Below, piece after piece: positions 45,766 to 53,301 of a stretch of DNA of 64,000 bases (its first letter is position 1; every line of letters begins with the position of its first letter). The notes beneath the pieces were generated by a model that made no database searches, was not told where the DNA came from, and was given only the letters and a program-made list of their open reading frames with translations. Source of the DNA: Alphaproteobacteria bacterium (GTDB lineage Bacteria; Pseudomonadota; Alphaproteobacteria; Micavibrionales; Micavibrionaceae); the NCBI GenBank assembly GCA_002690045.1, contig NZDE01000013.1, positions 248,001 to 312,000 of the forward strand, read 5' to 3'. Both the position numbers and the translations under genes were made by a program.

Positions 45766-46434
45766 ATGAGTGACAAACAGATAGAATCCCCAAAATGGAA
45801 TGTCTTTTACCGCGTCGATAAATTAAAGAAACAGCGCGACCGTCTGAAGGCAGAGGCCTTTCCCGAAGATTTAGCGGATATTGCTGAGTTTTTGAAGGTA
45901 GAGGCGATATCGAATTTAAAGGCCAATATTACCATTAATCGACCTGACAATAATCATCTGATTTACGTGTCGGGCACAGTATCGGCAGATGTTGAACAGC
46001 AATGTGTGCGGACATTACGCCCTGTTCATGCGCATATTGAAGAACCGTTTGATGCGTATTTCTCTGAAACAGATAAAGCAATATCGTTTGCCAAGGGGAA
46101 AAGTGATTTACTCGTCCGTCACGGGCATGATGAAGTGCCAATGCTTGATGAAAAAGATGACCCTGAACCGGTTGTTGATGGCGTAATCAACCTCGGTGAC
46201 CTTGCGTTACAGTTCTTGGCGCTGGCTATTCCGCTATACCCTAAGGCTGAGGGTATTGATAATGATGATGAAGCCGCTATATTCGCTTTTGATGACGAGG
46301 TGGACGTCAAAGAAAAAGATAATTCATCCGAAAAATACAGCCCCTTTGCGGAACTTGCGAATTGGCGTGATAAGGTGAATTTGCAGGAAAATAGTCAAGA
46401 AAATGACGGTAAAGATGAAAAAGATAAGAAATAA
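45766..46434 (+). CDS. DUF177 (YceD-like) protein
   Basis: 222-residue DUF177 protein. The recognisable core is VSGTVSADVEQQCVRTLRPV near 65-85, containing the conserved single Cys, followed by DLALQFLALAIPLYP near 143. YceD/DUF177 proteins are co-transcribed with rpmF and function in 23S rRNA maturation or accumulation. The C-terminus is acidic and disordered. It starts two bases after the CBP3-like gene. Confidence 0.82.
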   Translation: MSDKQIESPKWNVFYRVDKLKKQRDRLKAEAFPEDLADIAEFLKVEAISNLKANITINRPDNNHLIYVSGTVSADVEQQCVRTLRPVHAHIEEPFDAYFSETDKAISFAKGKSDLLVRHGHDEVPMLDEKDDPEPVVDGVINLGDLALQFLALAIPLYPKAEGIDNDDEAAIFAFDDEVDVKEKDNSSEKYSPFAELANWRDKVNLQENSQENDGKDEKDKK

Positions 46435-46518
46435 GTAAATAAAGTTCTTGAATTTTATCTGGTTATGCATTATTACCAACATTCGATTTAATACGAATAA
46501 TATTGAGGATTGCAGACA

Positions 46519-46698
46519 ATGGCTGTACCTAAGCGAAAAACATCAAAATCTAAACGTAACATGCGCCGTGCACACGATGCGCTAACCGTTGAGAACTGGG
46601 TTGAAGACAAGAACACTGGTGAGCCAGTGCGTCGTCACCACATTGACCTGAAAACAGGTATGTACAAAGGTCGTCAGGTTATCGAAGCCAACGACTAA
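46519..46698 (+). CDS. rpmF: Large ribosomal subunit protein bL32
   Basis: 59-residue L32: [21 protein letters not shown] at the start, then a [19 protein letters not shown] core. The zinc-binding cysteines seen in some L32 versions are absent. The start is the ATG at 46519 after GAGGA; nine upstream bases are also in frame but the product then departs from the family. A strong terminator follows. Confidence 0.95.
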   Translation: MAVPKRKTSKSKRNMRRAHDALTVENWVEDKNTGEPVRRHHIDLKTGMYKGRQVIEAND

Positions 46699-46723
46699 TT
46701 TGTGCCTATGGAATTGTGAAATT

Positions 46724-46752
46724 GCCACGGTGGTTTGTAACCGTGGCTTTTT
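46724..46752 (+). terminator. Rho-independent terminator of rpmF
   Basis: Perfect stem GCCACGGT / ACCGTGGC, eight-base loop, then TTTTT, 26 bases past the rpmF stop codon. It may only partly separate rpmF from plsX. Confidence 0.85.
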
Positions 46753-46859
46753 CTGTTCTTGCATAATCTAACCATAAATGCGATTATGCGACTAATCGAG
46801 TAGCAGTTCTGTAGCTTGATTATGCGGTATGTTCATGCAAATTAAATCAGGTACCTTCT

Positions 46860-47921
46860 ATGTCTTTTAATCTCACAATTGCATTAGACGCAATGGGCGG
46901 TGATCACGGTATTGATGCGGTGATCCCAGGGGCGGATTTGGCATTAAAAACAATGCCAGATTTAAGGTTTCTTATTTTCGGTGATGAAGGCCGCATTCGC
47001 CCAGTATTGGCGCGTTACCCTAATTTGCGTGCCCGCGCTGATGTGATTCACACTGATAAGGCTGTATCTAATGAAGATAAACCGGCTGTGGCGCTGCGCA
47101 CAGGTCGTCAGTCTAGTATGCGCCTTGCCATTGATGCAGTGAAGCAGGGGCGCGCGGATTGTGTGGTGTCGTCAGGTAATACAGGCGCATTGATGGCTAT
47201 GGCCAAGATGGTGCTTAAATGCTTACCCGGCATTCACCGTCCAGCGATTGCCAGTGTTTTGCCAACAATTGCCCGTGACACGGTTGTTTTAGATTTAGGC
47301 GCAAACCTTGTTTGTGACACCGAAATGCTAACGCAGTTTGCCGTGTTAGGCGCCGTTTATGCGCGCGTGGTTGAAGGCATTGATGCGCCGCGTATCGGTG
47401 TGCTGAATATCGGTACAGAAGATATGAAGGGCGGGGAAGTGCTGCGTGAAACAGCTTCTGTCCTAAGTAAAGTCAAATTGCCGGGTAAGTTCATTGGTTT
47501 TGTCGAGGGGGATGATATTACCAAAGGTACAGCAGATGTTATTGTGACGGATGGTTTTACCGGCAACATCGCACTTAAAACGGCTGAAGGCGTTGCCAAA
47601 ATGTCAGAATTTTATATGCGCCGTGCATTTAAATCATCTGTTTTTGCGATGCTAGGGGCGATGCTTGCTTATCGCTCGTTTAAGAAGGTGAAGAAGGAAC
47701 TTGATCCGCGTTATTATAATGGTGGCATGTTTCTTGGGCTTGATGGTATATGTGTGAAAAGTCACGGCGGTAGTGACCATATTGGTTTTGCTAATGCGAT
47801 TAAAGTGGCGGCAGAGTTGGCGCATCATGGGTTTAATGACCGCGTGGCCTATGAAATTGAACAGTTAATGAGTCAGGAATCGTTCTTCATTTCTGACCTT
47901 GCAGATGAAGAAAGTATGTAA
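46860..47921 (+). CDS. plsX: Phosphate acyltransferase PlsX
   Basis: 353-residue PlsX, which converts acyl-ACP to acyl phosphate for phospholipid synthesis. The opening TIALDAMGGDHGIDAVIPGA, VVSSGNTGALMAMAKMVLK near 102, and VIVTDGFTGNIALKTAEGVAK near 226 are family hallmarks. Full length, soluble, peripheral to the membrane. It is three bases before fabH, a standard plsX-fabH pair. Confidence 0.95.
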   Translation: MSFNLTIALDAMGGDHGIDAVIPGADLALKTMPDLRFLIFGDEGRIRPVLARYPNLRARADVIHTDKAVSNEDKPAVALRTGRQSSMRLAIDAVKQGRADCVVSSGNTGALMAMAKMVLKCLPGIHRPAIASVLPTIARDTVVLDLGANLVCDTEMLTQFAVLGAVYARVVEGIDAPRIGVLNIGTEDMKGGEVLRETASVLSKVKLPGKFIGFVEGDDITKGTADVIVTDGFTGNIALKTAEGVAKMSEFYMRRAFKSSVFAMLGAMLAYRSFKKVKKELDPRYYNGGMFLGLDGICVKSHGGSDHIGFANAIKVAAELAHHGFNDRVAYEIEQLMSQESFFISDLADEESM

Positions 47922-47924
47922 TTC

Positions 47925-48899
47925 ATGGTTACCCGCGCTGTAATAACGGCAACAGGTTCGTATCTTCCAGAAAAAGTTATGAGCAATGTCGATCTTGAGA
48001 AAATTGTCGATACATCAGATGAATGGATCGTACAGCGTTCGGGCATTCGTAACCGTCACATTGCGAACGACACCGAAACTGCGGGCTTCATGGGCACGAA
48101 GGCTTGTGAAAAAGTACTTGAGATGGCTGGCCTTACAGGCGCGGACATAGATGACATTATCGTAGCGACCACAACAGCCGATAAAACATTCCCATCGGTT
48201 GCTGTGCAAATTCAAAATAATATATCTGCGCCAGTTGGCGTGGCGTTTGATGTGCAGGCCGTATGTTCAGGCTTTGTGTATGCACTTGGCGTTGCGGATT
48301 CTATGATCCAAACAGGGCAGTTAAAGCGTGTGTTGGTTGTTGGGACGGAACGCATGTCGTCAATCCTCAACTGGGAAGACCGTACAACATGCGTTCTTTT
48401 TGGTGATGGTGCAGGTGCAGTGCTACTTGAGGCACAAGAGGGTACAGGCGATAAATCAGACCGCGGTATTCATGCAAGCGTCATGAAGGCCAATGGTGCA
48501 TATCAGGATATTCTTTATACCGATGGCGGCGTTAGCACAACGCAGCTTAGTGGGCATATTGTTATGCATGGTAAGGAAGTCTTTAAGAAAGCGGTTGGTT
48601 ATTTAAGTGAAGTCGTGGAAGACGTTCTTGTTAAATGTGACCTAGAGCAAGACGATATTGATTGGCTTATTCCGCATCAGGCAAATATTAGAATCATCGA
48701 AACAGCGGCGAAGAAACTTGGCGTATCCATGGATAAGGTCGTCGTAACGCTCGATAATCATGGCAATACATCGGCAGCATCCATTCCGTTAGCGCTCGAT
48801 TACGCGAATCGTAGCGGCAAGGTCAAGAAAAATGATGTGGTATTGTTTGAGGCGCTTGGCGGCGGTATAACATGGGGCGCTGTTGTTTTACGTTTTTAG
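47925..48899 (+). CDS. fabH: 3-oxoacyl-ACP synthase III (KASIII)
   Basis: 324-residue FabH, initiating fatty-acid synthesis from acetyl-CoA and malonyl-ACP. The catalytic Cys114 lies in FDVQAVCSGFVYAL, the His in IPHQANIRIIE near 249 and the Asn in DNHGNTSAASIP near 279. TSDEWIVQRSGIRNRHIA near 30-47 is typical. It starts three bases after plsX and precedes ihfA by 157 bases. Confidence 0.95.
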   Translation: MVTRAVITATGSYLPEKVMSNVDLEKIVDTSDEWIVQRSGIRNRHIANDTETAGFMGTKACEKVLEMAGLTGADIDDIIVATTTADKTFPSVAVQIQNNISAPVGVAFDVQAVCSGFVYALGVADSMIQTGQLKRVLVVGTERMSSILNWEDRTTCVLFGDGAGAVLLEAQEGTGDKSDRGIHASVMKANGAYQDILYTDGGVSTTQLSGHIVMHGKEVFKKAVGYLSEVVEDVLVKCDLEQDDIDWLIPHQANIRIIETAAKKLGVSMDKVVVTLDNHGNTSAASIPLALDYANRSGKVKKNDVVLFEALGGGITWGAVVLRF

Positions 48900-49056
48900 G
48901 TGCGTCTAAGCCTTGTTTTATTAGCTTTTTATGATGAAACGTTAATAGTTTATTTTCCTTTATATGTCAGAATGATAGCTGTGGATGTTCAAGTATGTAA
49001 TCTTGACGAAGCGCAATCATTATACTAAATTTTTATAAACGAAGAGAGGTAAAGCC

Positions 49057-49344
49057 ATGTCACAAACGATTACGCGCGCTGATCTTGCCGAGGTCCTTTA
49101 TGAGGAAGTTGGCTTATCAAGAGCAGAATCTGCTGAGTTTGTTGATGATATTTTAAACGAAATATCGGATGCGTTGGTTGATGGTGAAAACGTAAAGATT
49201 TCATCATTCGGCAGTTTTACCCTTCGTGATAAAAAAGAAAGAGTAGGACGCAACCCTAAAACGGGTGAAGAAGTACCTATCACGCCACGCCGCGTGTTGA
49301 TCTTCCGCGCGTCACATATTCTCAAAGAAAAAATGAACAAATAA
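49057..49344 (+). CDS. ihfA: Integration host factor subunit alpha
   Basis: 95-residue DNA-bending protein of the HU/IHF family. [22 protein letters not shown] at the start, then [35 protein letters not shown], with the intercalating proline in the arm. The position between fabH and a merR gene is the conserved alphaproteobacterial location of ihfA. AGAGAGG precedes the ATG. Confidence 0.94.
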   Translation: MSQTITRADLAEVLYEEVGLSRAESAEFVDDILNEISDALVDGENVKISSFGSFTLRDKKERVGRNPKTGEEVPITPRRVLIFRASHILKEKMNK

Positions 49345-49435
49345 TCGCGTAAAAGATAATAAATAATATCGCATTATACGGTTGGAATAGGGTGTTAACA
49401 GGGAAACTTTTGTAAATAAAAGTAGGGGACACCTT

Positions 49436-49909
49436 ATGCATAAAACAAACGTAAAACAACGCAGAAAATCATCATCAGCATTCCGTACAATTAGCGAAGT
49501 TGCGGAGCATCTGGATGTGCAGCAGCATGTCTTGCGCTTTTGGGAAAGCAAGTTTACACAAATTCAGCCAGTAAAGCGCAGCGGCGGTCGTCGTTATTAC
49601 CGCCCAGAAGATGTTGAGGTGCTTGAGATTATTCACAACCTCCTCCATGTGCAGGGCTATACAATTAAAGGCGCACAGAAAATTATTCGTGGTAAAAGCA
49701 AGGCGCAGATCACCAGTATGAACCTGCGCCCAATCGACAAAACCGCGCAAATCGCCGATACACCTGCAGATCAGTTAATGCATAAAGGCCACGCTGGTAA
49801 CGATAATGGCGTATCACAAAATGTTGGCTTTAGCGAGCAGCAGCGCGCGACGCTTAAATCTATGTTAGGTGAGTTAAAAGCCCTCCGCGCGATGGTGCAG
49901 CAGGGCTAA
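49436..49909 (+). CDS. MerR family transcriptional regulator
   Basis: 157-residue MerR-type regulator. The winged helix-turn-helix [26 protein letters not shown] and [33 protein letters not shown] are complete. The usual metal-binding cysteines are absent and the C-terminal part is a short helix, as in the family that follows ihfA in alphaproteobacteria. Target and effector unknown. It is 91 bases after ihfA and convergent with a small lipoprotein gene. Confidence 0.88.
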   Translation: MHKTNVKQRRKSSSAFRTISEVAEHLDVQQHVLRFWESKFTQIQPVKRSGGRRYYRPEDVEVLEIIHNLLHVQGYTIKGAQKIIRGKSKAQITSMNLRPIDKTAQIADTPADQLMHKGHAGNDNGVSQNVGFSEQQRATLKSMLGELKALRAMVQQG

Positions 49910-49920
49910 GGCTTTATTGT

Positions 49921-50196
49921 TTACTCAGGCTGCCAGTTTGCGCAGCTGCCGCCGAGTTTATTTACATGTTGCTTGGCGAGCATAAAGCGGTTCATGGCGG
50001 TGACTTCATATTGGTCGCCGCTATTTTCTTTTACCGTGGCGGTGGCGTAATATTTGCCCCATTCAACGGATACATCCTGCGCATTTGCACCTGTGCAATG
50101 ATATGTGCCAGTTTGGTCAGCGCAGCCGCTAAGCGCCGCAACACCAAAGACAAACGCCAATGCAGGCAGAAGTTTTTTGTTATTCTGTGTGTTCAT
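49921..50196 (-). CDS. Small lipoprotein of unknown function
   Basis: 91-residue lipoprotein. The signal (LLPALAFVFGVAALSGC) ends in the lipobox ALSGC, with Cys25 lipidated. Mature part is about 66 residues with two cysteines (TYHCTG and GSCANW) that could form a disulfide, and an alternating WGKYYATATVKEN strand pattern. Membrane target not certain. It is convergent with the merR gene with an 11-base gap. No family recognised. Confidence 0.65.
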   Translation of the reverse strand: MNTQNNKKLLPALAFVFGVAALSGCADQTGTYHCTGANAQDVSVEWGKYYATATVKENSGDQYEVTAMNRFMLAKQHVNKLGGSCANWQPE

Positions 50197-50265
50197 GCTT
50201 ATTATTCCTGTTCAACATATTGCATTATGGGTAACAGTTTGCTAAAAAAAACGCAAGAATTTTAG

Positions 50266-50361
50266 CCGTTTAAGTTTATTTTGGGGCAAGTCATTTGGAG
50301 CGAAGCCTATAAAACCATAGGTGAGCGAGAGATGACGCCGAACCAAAACAAAATCAAACGG
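50266..50361. repeat. Imperfect palindromic element upstream of tRNA-Pro (REP/MITE-like)
   Basis: A 96-base imperfect palindrome: left arm starts CCGTTTAAGTTTATTTTGG, right arm ends CCAAAACAAAATCAAACGG. The centre contains GTCATTTGGAGCGAAGCC and GGTGAGCGAGAGATGAC, which also face each other and resemble the GTCAT...ATGAC framing of the repeat at 12136. It lies 16 bases before the tRNA gene. It could be a small mobile palindromic element or a processing hairpin. Confidence 0.6.
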
Positions 50362-50377
50362 TTAGTTTTTCTCATAA

Positions 50378-50454
50378 CGGAACGTGGCGCAGCCTGGTAG
50401 CGCACTTGCATGGGGTGCAAGGGGTCGGAGGTTCAAATCCTCTCGTTCCGACCA
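50378..50454 (+). tRNA. tRNA-Pro (anticodon GGG)
   Basis: 77 bases including encoded CCA. The acceptor stem CGGAACG pairs with CGTTCCG. The anticodon stem CTTGC / GCAAG encloses ATGGGGT, giving anticodon GGG at positions 34-36. The T stem GGAGG / CCTCT with loop TTCAAAT is normal apart from an end wobble. The D arm GCGC-AGCCTGGTA-GCGC is intact. GGG reads CCC and CCU codons. Downstream of merR, a conserved alphaproteobacterial position. Confidence 0.96.
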
Positions 50455-50496
50455 TTTAAATAATAAAAGGGGCTACCCCTAAATGAACAGAGGTTT

Positions 50497-50901
50497 ATGA
50501 TGAGCAACGCGTGGCAAGAATTAAAAGACTTTTTTCAAAATAATAAAAATGTGCAATTAACGACGGATGCTGCGGATGAGCATGTGATAGAAGACCCGAG
50601 AGATACGTCTAATATCATGTCGATCAATATGATTTTCCGCTCAGCTGTTTCTGACGTCACGGTTGATGATAATGTCCAGAAAATTCAGAAAATTTTGTAT
50701 GATAATGCCATTGTCGGCGTGGCTAGCAAGACTTCGGGTGCAGGCAACGCTAAGGGCATTATGATTTTAGCAGAACAGCCTTTGCCAAAGTCATTAGGTA
50801 TACGCTCGCAATTTAATGGCGTTTCCGTTGGGTTTTCAATTGTTGAGACGCTTGATAATATTAAAGCGGCTAGCAAAGCTCAGCCAAATATGAAGCCTTA
50901 A
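50497..50901 (+). CDS. Unknown protein downstream of tRNA-Pro
   Basis: 134-residue soluble protein with no recognised domain. It has a charged N-terminal half (WQELKDFFQNNKNVQLTTDAADEHVI), a middle beta region (IVGVASKTSGAGNAKGIMILAEQ) and a closing helix. GAGG lies eight bases before the first ATG; the second codon is also ATG. It lies 42 bases past the tRNA gene. Function unknown. Confidence 0.55.
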   Translation: MMSNAWQELKDFFQNNKNVQLTTDAADEHVIEDPRDTSNIMSINMIFRSAVSDVTVDDNVQKIQKILYDNAIVGVASKTSGAGNAKGIMILAEQPLPKSLGIRSQFNGVSVGFSIVETLDNIKAASKAQPNMKP

Positions 50902-50995
50902 AAGCTATTGTAGTTATAGCGCTGTAGCTATTAGGCAAATTGTCTCGATAGCATATGGATATTCTAATCAGCTATTTTTGTTGCTGAATGATCCT

Positions 50996-51313
50996 TTACG
51001 TCATTTTTAGGCCAATGATCGCGCCGATGAGTAAGCATAGAAAAAATACCCTTGGGATGGTTATCGGGTCTTGGAATAACACTATACCCATTATTATTGT
51101 GCCAGCCGCGCCAATGCCAACCCATATAGCATAGGCTGTGCCGAGCGGGATGCCGTTCATCGCCTTGGCGAGAAATACGACACTTAAAATCATAGCGATG
51201 ATTGTGAAACTACTGGCGCGCAGATTGGTAAAATTTGCTGAATATTTTAGGCCGATAGCCCAGCTGATTTCAAACAAAGCTGCGATGATTAGATATATCC
51301 AAGATAAAGACAT
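50996..51313 (-). CDS. gdx: Guanidinium exporter Gdx (SugE-type SMR protein)
   Basis: 105-residue small multidrug resistance family protein with four membrane helices. The pattern ALFEISWAIGLKYS (Glu in helix 1, GLKY motif) and GTAYAIWVGIGAAGT mark the Gdx/SugE subgroup, which exports guanidinium in exchange for protons, rather than the multidrug EmrE subgroup. I start at the ATG at 51313, eight bases after GAGG. A guanidine-III riboswitch lies 33 bases upstream, which independently supports the substrate. Confidence 0.9.
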   Translation of the reverse strand: MSLSWIYLIIAALFEISWAIGLKYSANFTNLRASSFTIIAMILSVVFLAKAMNGIPLGTAYAIWVGIGAAGTIIMGIVLFQDPITIPRVFFLCLLIGAIIGLKMT

Positions 51314-51346
51314 TTTAGACCTCATTATATTTTAGTTATACAATAA

Positions 51347-51387
51347 GCGTCGTCTTGTCTTAATCGGGTACGGCGCACCTCGTCCGA
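51347..51387 (-). promoter_or_regulatory. Guanidine-III (ykkC-III) riboswitch aptamer upstream of gdx
   Basis: A 41-base minus-strand segment begins TCGGACGAGGTGCGCCGTAC and ends AAGACAAGACGACGC. It differs from the Thermobifida guanidine-III aptamer, as I remember it, at five positions. Two of these are compensatory: the first base is T instead of C and its partner is A instead of G, so TCGG still pairs with CCGA. One change makes a C-A mismatch in the pseudoknot stem. It ends 33 bases before the gdx ATG, so control is probably at translation initiation. Confidence 0.88.
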
Positions 51388-51451
51388 TAGTTGTTTAATA
51401 TTAGCACAGTCTAATGATTTTAGCAAATTATTGGGGGGGTATGTTTAGTTT

Positions 51452-52453
51452 TTAGAAGGATGGCTGTTTTATTTCATGCCACGTTACGGTTTGTTCTGCC
51501 GTGCGGGCTATGCGTGTTGTGGTGATTCCGCGCGTTTCTAGAATGTTTTTTATTAATTCTGCGCTTGGTTTAATGGAGCTGCCGAAGGTGAGGGGCAGGC
51601 CAGCTATGGCGTGGATTTGTTGATCGCCGATGCAGAAGGTCATGTCTTTGGTTGCGGTCAGGTTTTGGGCGACGATTAGGCAGTCATCATGTGGGATGAT
51701 TTGTGGGGTATAGCGCCATGCGGCGGGGTCAAATGTGCCGTATGGGGTGAGGTCGCGTTTGATACGGTGCATTAAGTTTGTGGCGAAAGCTGCTTGGCGT
51801 TTGGTGTAATAGCTGTGGTAAATTTTATCAGCATTGGTACAGCTATCATAGGTGATGACCATGTCGCTGTTTTGCGGTAGGGCGTTTAAGCAGTTTTCGA
51901 TTAGGGCGATAAAATCATCTTTGGGAAAGCCTTCATGTGGCTTACAGGTGAGGTTCATCGCCGTGCCGCCAAGCATGATGGCAAGAGCATTGTCATTTGA
52001 CGGGGCGTTTAAGGCTGATTTCAAGTTTGCGTTGGAAAAATCCGTACAAAGGGTTTTGTGGTTTATATCTGGCGCGGCAGATTGAATAGTGTGCGTAATG
52101 TCGTTTAAATAATCACGGTTTATGTCGACCGCACAGTAATTGGCTGCGTGAGTTGCTTTGAGCAGCGGGATGGCTTTAGTCTCTACGCTCTCACGCGTGC
52201 CACAACCGAAATCGATAACCGTGTTATAAGGCGCAAGCTTTGGGAGCACTTGTGTTATAAGGTTTTGTTCGTCATGTGGGATGTAATAACGCGCACAGCG
52301 GTTAAACAAATCGGCGAATTTTTCTGCACCGCGAACAGGGTCATTGGCGTAAAGTGGTGACGAAAACATATATTTTCCCATATGCCCTTGTTTGGTGCCG
52401 TTGAATAGGGTGATGGTGTCACTGGCGAAGGCTTTCTGTGCTGCGTTAGTCAT
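51452..52453 (-). CDS. EgtD-like SAM-dependent methyltransferase
   Basis: 333-residue methyltransferase of the EgtD (Methyltransf_33) type. The SAM-binding motif VIDFGCGTRESVETKAIPLL lies near 88-108 and CAVDINRDYL near 118. The late region AAFATNLMHRIKRDLTPYGTFDPAAW near 233-258 matches the EgtD C-terminal motif (FN..LL..LNRELG..FD). EgtD trimethylates histidine in ergothioneine synthesis, but no egtB is present, and substrate is not determined. I start at the ATG at 52453, overlapping the upstream regulator gene by eight bases. Confidence 0.75.
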   Translation of the reverse strand: MTNAAQKAFASDTITLFNGTKQGHMGKYMFSSPLYANDPVRGAEKFADLFNRCARYYIPHDEQNLITQVLPKLAPYNTVIDFGCGTRESVETKAIPLLKATHAANYCAVDINRDYLNDITHTIQSAAPDINHKTLCTDFSNANLKSALNAPSNDNALAIMLGGTAMNLTCKPHEGFPKDDFIALIENCLNALPQNSDMVITYDSCTNADKIYHSYYTKRQAAFATNLMHRIKRDLTPYGTFDPAAWRYTPQIIPHDDCLIVAQNLTATKDMTFCIGDQQIHAIAGLPLTFGSSIKPSAELIKNILETRGITTTRIARTAEQTVTWHEIKQPSF

Positions 52454-53102
52454 GGCGCGCCTCAATTTTTTCGGCATTATCCCATGCAGCATCAAACAGA
52501 TCTGTATTTAAGGCAACGACAGCGGCGCTGTGGAGGACGACAACCTCAACATGGCGGCCATTAAAGGTAATAACGGCGAAACGATCACCATAAGCGTAAA
52601 AGGCGTTATCGCCTTCATTTTCATTCTTCAGGTAGCGATATTCCGCGTATTGCGGCGCTTTTTTCGGGCTGTTTTTTTTCGCGATAATGGCGCGGCACTT
52701 TATGTTTTTTAACGCAGCCATCCGTGCAATATGGGCGGTAACAAAATCATCGCCTAAAGGTTCGTCAAATAGGGCTTCGTTTACGTTGTAGGTAAGTATT
52801 TCTGATGGTGTTTGTTTCAACGTTTCATATATATCATCAACAAATTTACGCAGTTCCGTGCGTCCGCGATAGGTTTTGACGGTAATGCCCGCGGGCTCAA
52901 TGCCGCCATTATCAGTGAAGCGGTAGCCTTTAGCGTTGAAGTAGGTTTCAATTGGTGCGCTGTGTTTGTCTCGGATAGCCGTTTTGCCGCTGACTAGATT
53001 ATGGATGAGGGTGCGCGACATGCCGGTTTCCTTCGCCATGTCTTCCATTGATATATTCAGATACCCAAGGCATCCGCGTATTTGCGCAGGGGTGAGTGTC
53101 AT
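52446..53102 (-). CDS. HTH regulator with TrmB-like C-terminal domain
   Basis: 218-residue protein. The N-terminal 60 residues are a helix-turn-helix of XRE type (MSRTLIHNLVSGKTAI as recognition helix). The C-terminal part from about residue 90 has the pattern of the PLD-like effector domain of TrmB-type regulators: ILTYNVNEALF, an internal IARMAALKNIKCRAI helix, FYAYGDRFAVITFNG and a terminal ALNTDLFDAAWDNAEK. The combination suggests a ligand-sensing regulator. It overlaps the methyltransferase gene by eight bases. A palindrome lies in its promoter region. Confidence 0.68.
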   Translation of the reverse strand: MTLTPAQIRGCLGYLNISMEDMAKETGMSRTLIHNLVSGKTAIRDKHSAPIETYFNAKGYRFTDNGGIEPAGITVKTYRGRTELRKFVDDIYETLKQTPSEILTYNVNEALFDEPLGDDFVTAHIARMAALKNIKCRAIIAKKNSPKKAPQYAEYRYLKNENEGDNAFYAYGDRFAVITFNGRHVEVVVLHSAAVVALNTDLFDAAWDNAEKIEARHD

Positions 53103-53166
53103 TGCTCATTTATAATTCTAAGTTGTGTAGAGGGGTGAATATAAAGACTATGAAAATTATATCAAT

Positions 53167-53196
53167 ACAAAATGTTTATAAAAGTACACATTTTGT
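53167..53196. promoter_or_regulatory. Palindromic operator candidate upstream of the HTH gene
   Basis: Perfect 9-base inverted repeat ACAAAATGT / ACATTTTGT, spaced by 12 bases (centre-to-centre 21 bases, two helical turns). It lies 65 bases before the HTH start codon, just upstream of a candidate promoter (minus-strand TTGATA, 16 bases, TATATT). Position and symmetry fit autoregulation by the HTH protein. Confidence 0.5.
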
Positions 53197-53241
53197 TTGT
53201 TTTGTGTTGACATAATCTTTCTGGGGTGCTACCAAATAAGC

Positions 53242-53287
53242 CTCACACAAATAGTAGCGCAGAAGTCTCAGGCTTCTGCGTTTTCTT
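53242..53287 (+). ncRNA. Candidate small RNA with its own promoter and terminator
   Basis: A plus-strand promoter-like TTGACA (53207-53212) is followed after 17 bases by TACCAA. A terminator (53258-53290) ends the unit about 45-50 bases later. No plus-strand reading frame lies between, and both flanking genes are on the minus strand. The -10 is imperfect, so the transcription start is approximate. Confidence 0.4.
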
Positions 53288-53290
53288 TTG
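53258..53290 (+). terminator. Orphan plus-strand intrinsic terminator
   Basis: Perfect 8-base-pair stem CGCAGAAG / CTTCTGCG around TCTCAGG, followed by TTTTCTTTT. On the minus strand there is no U tract, so it is not the terminator of the ART-like gene ending at 53302. Confidence 0.75.
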
Positions 53291-53301
53291 GTTTCTATAG
53301 T

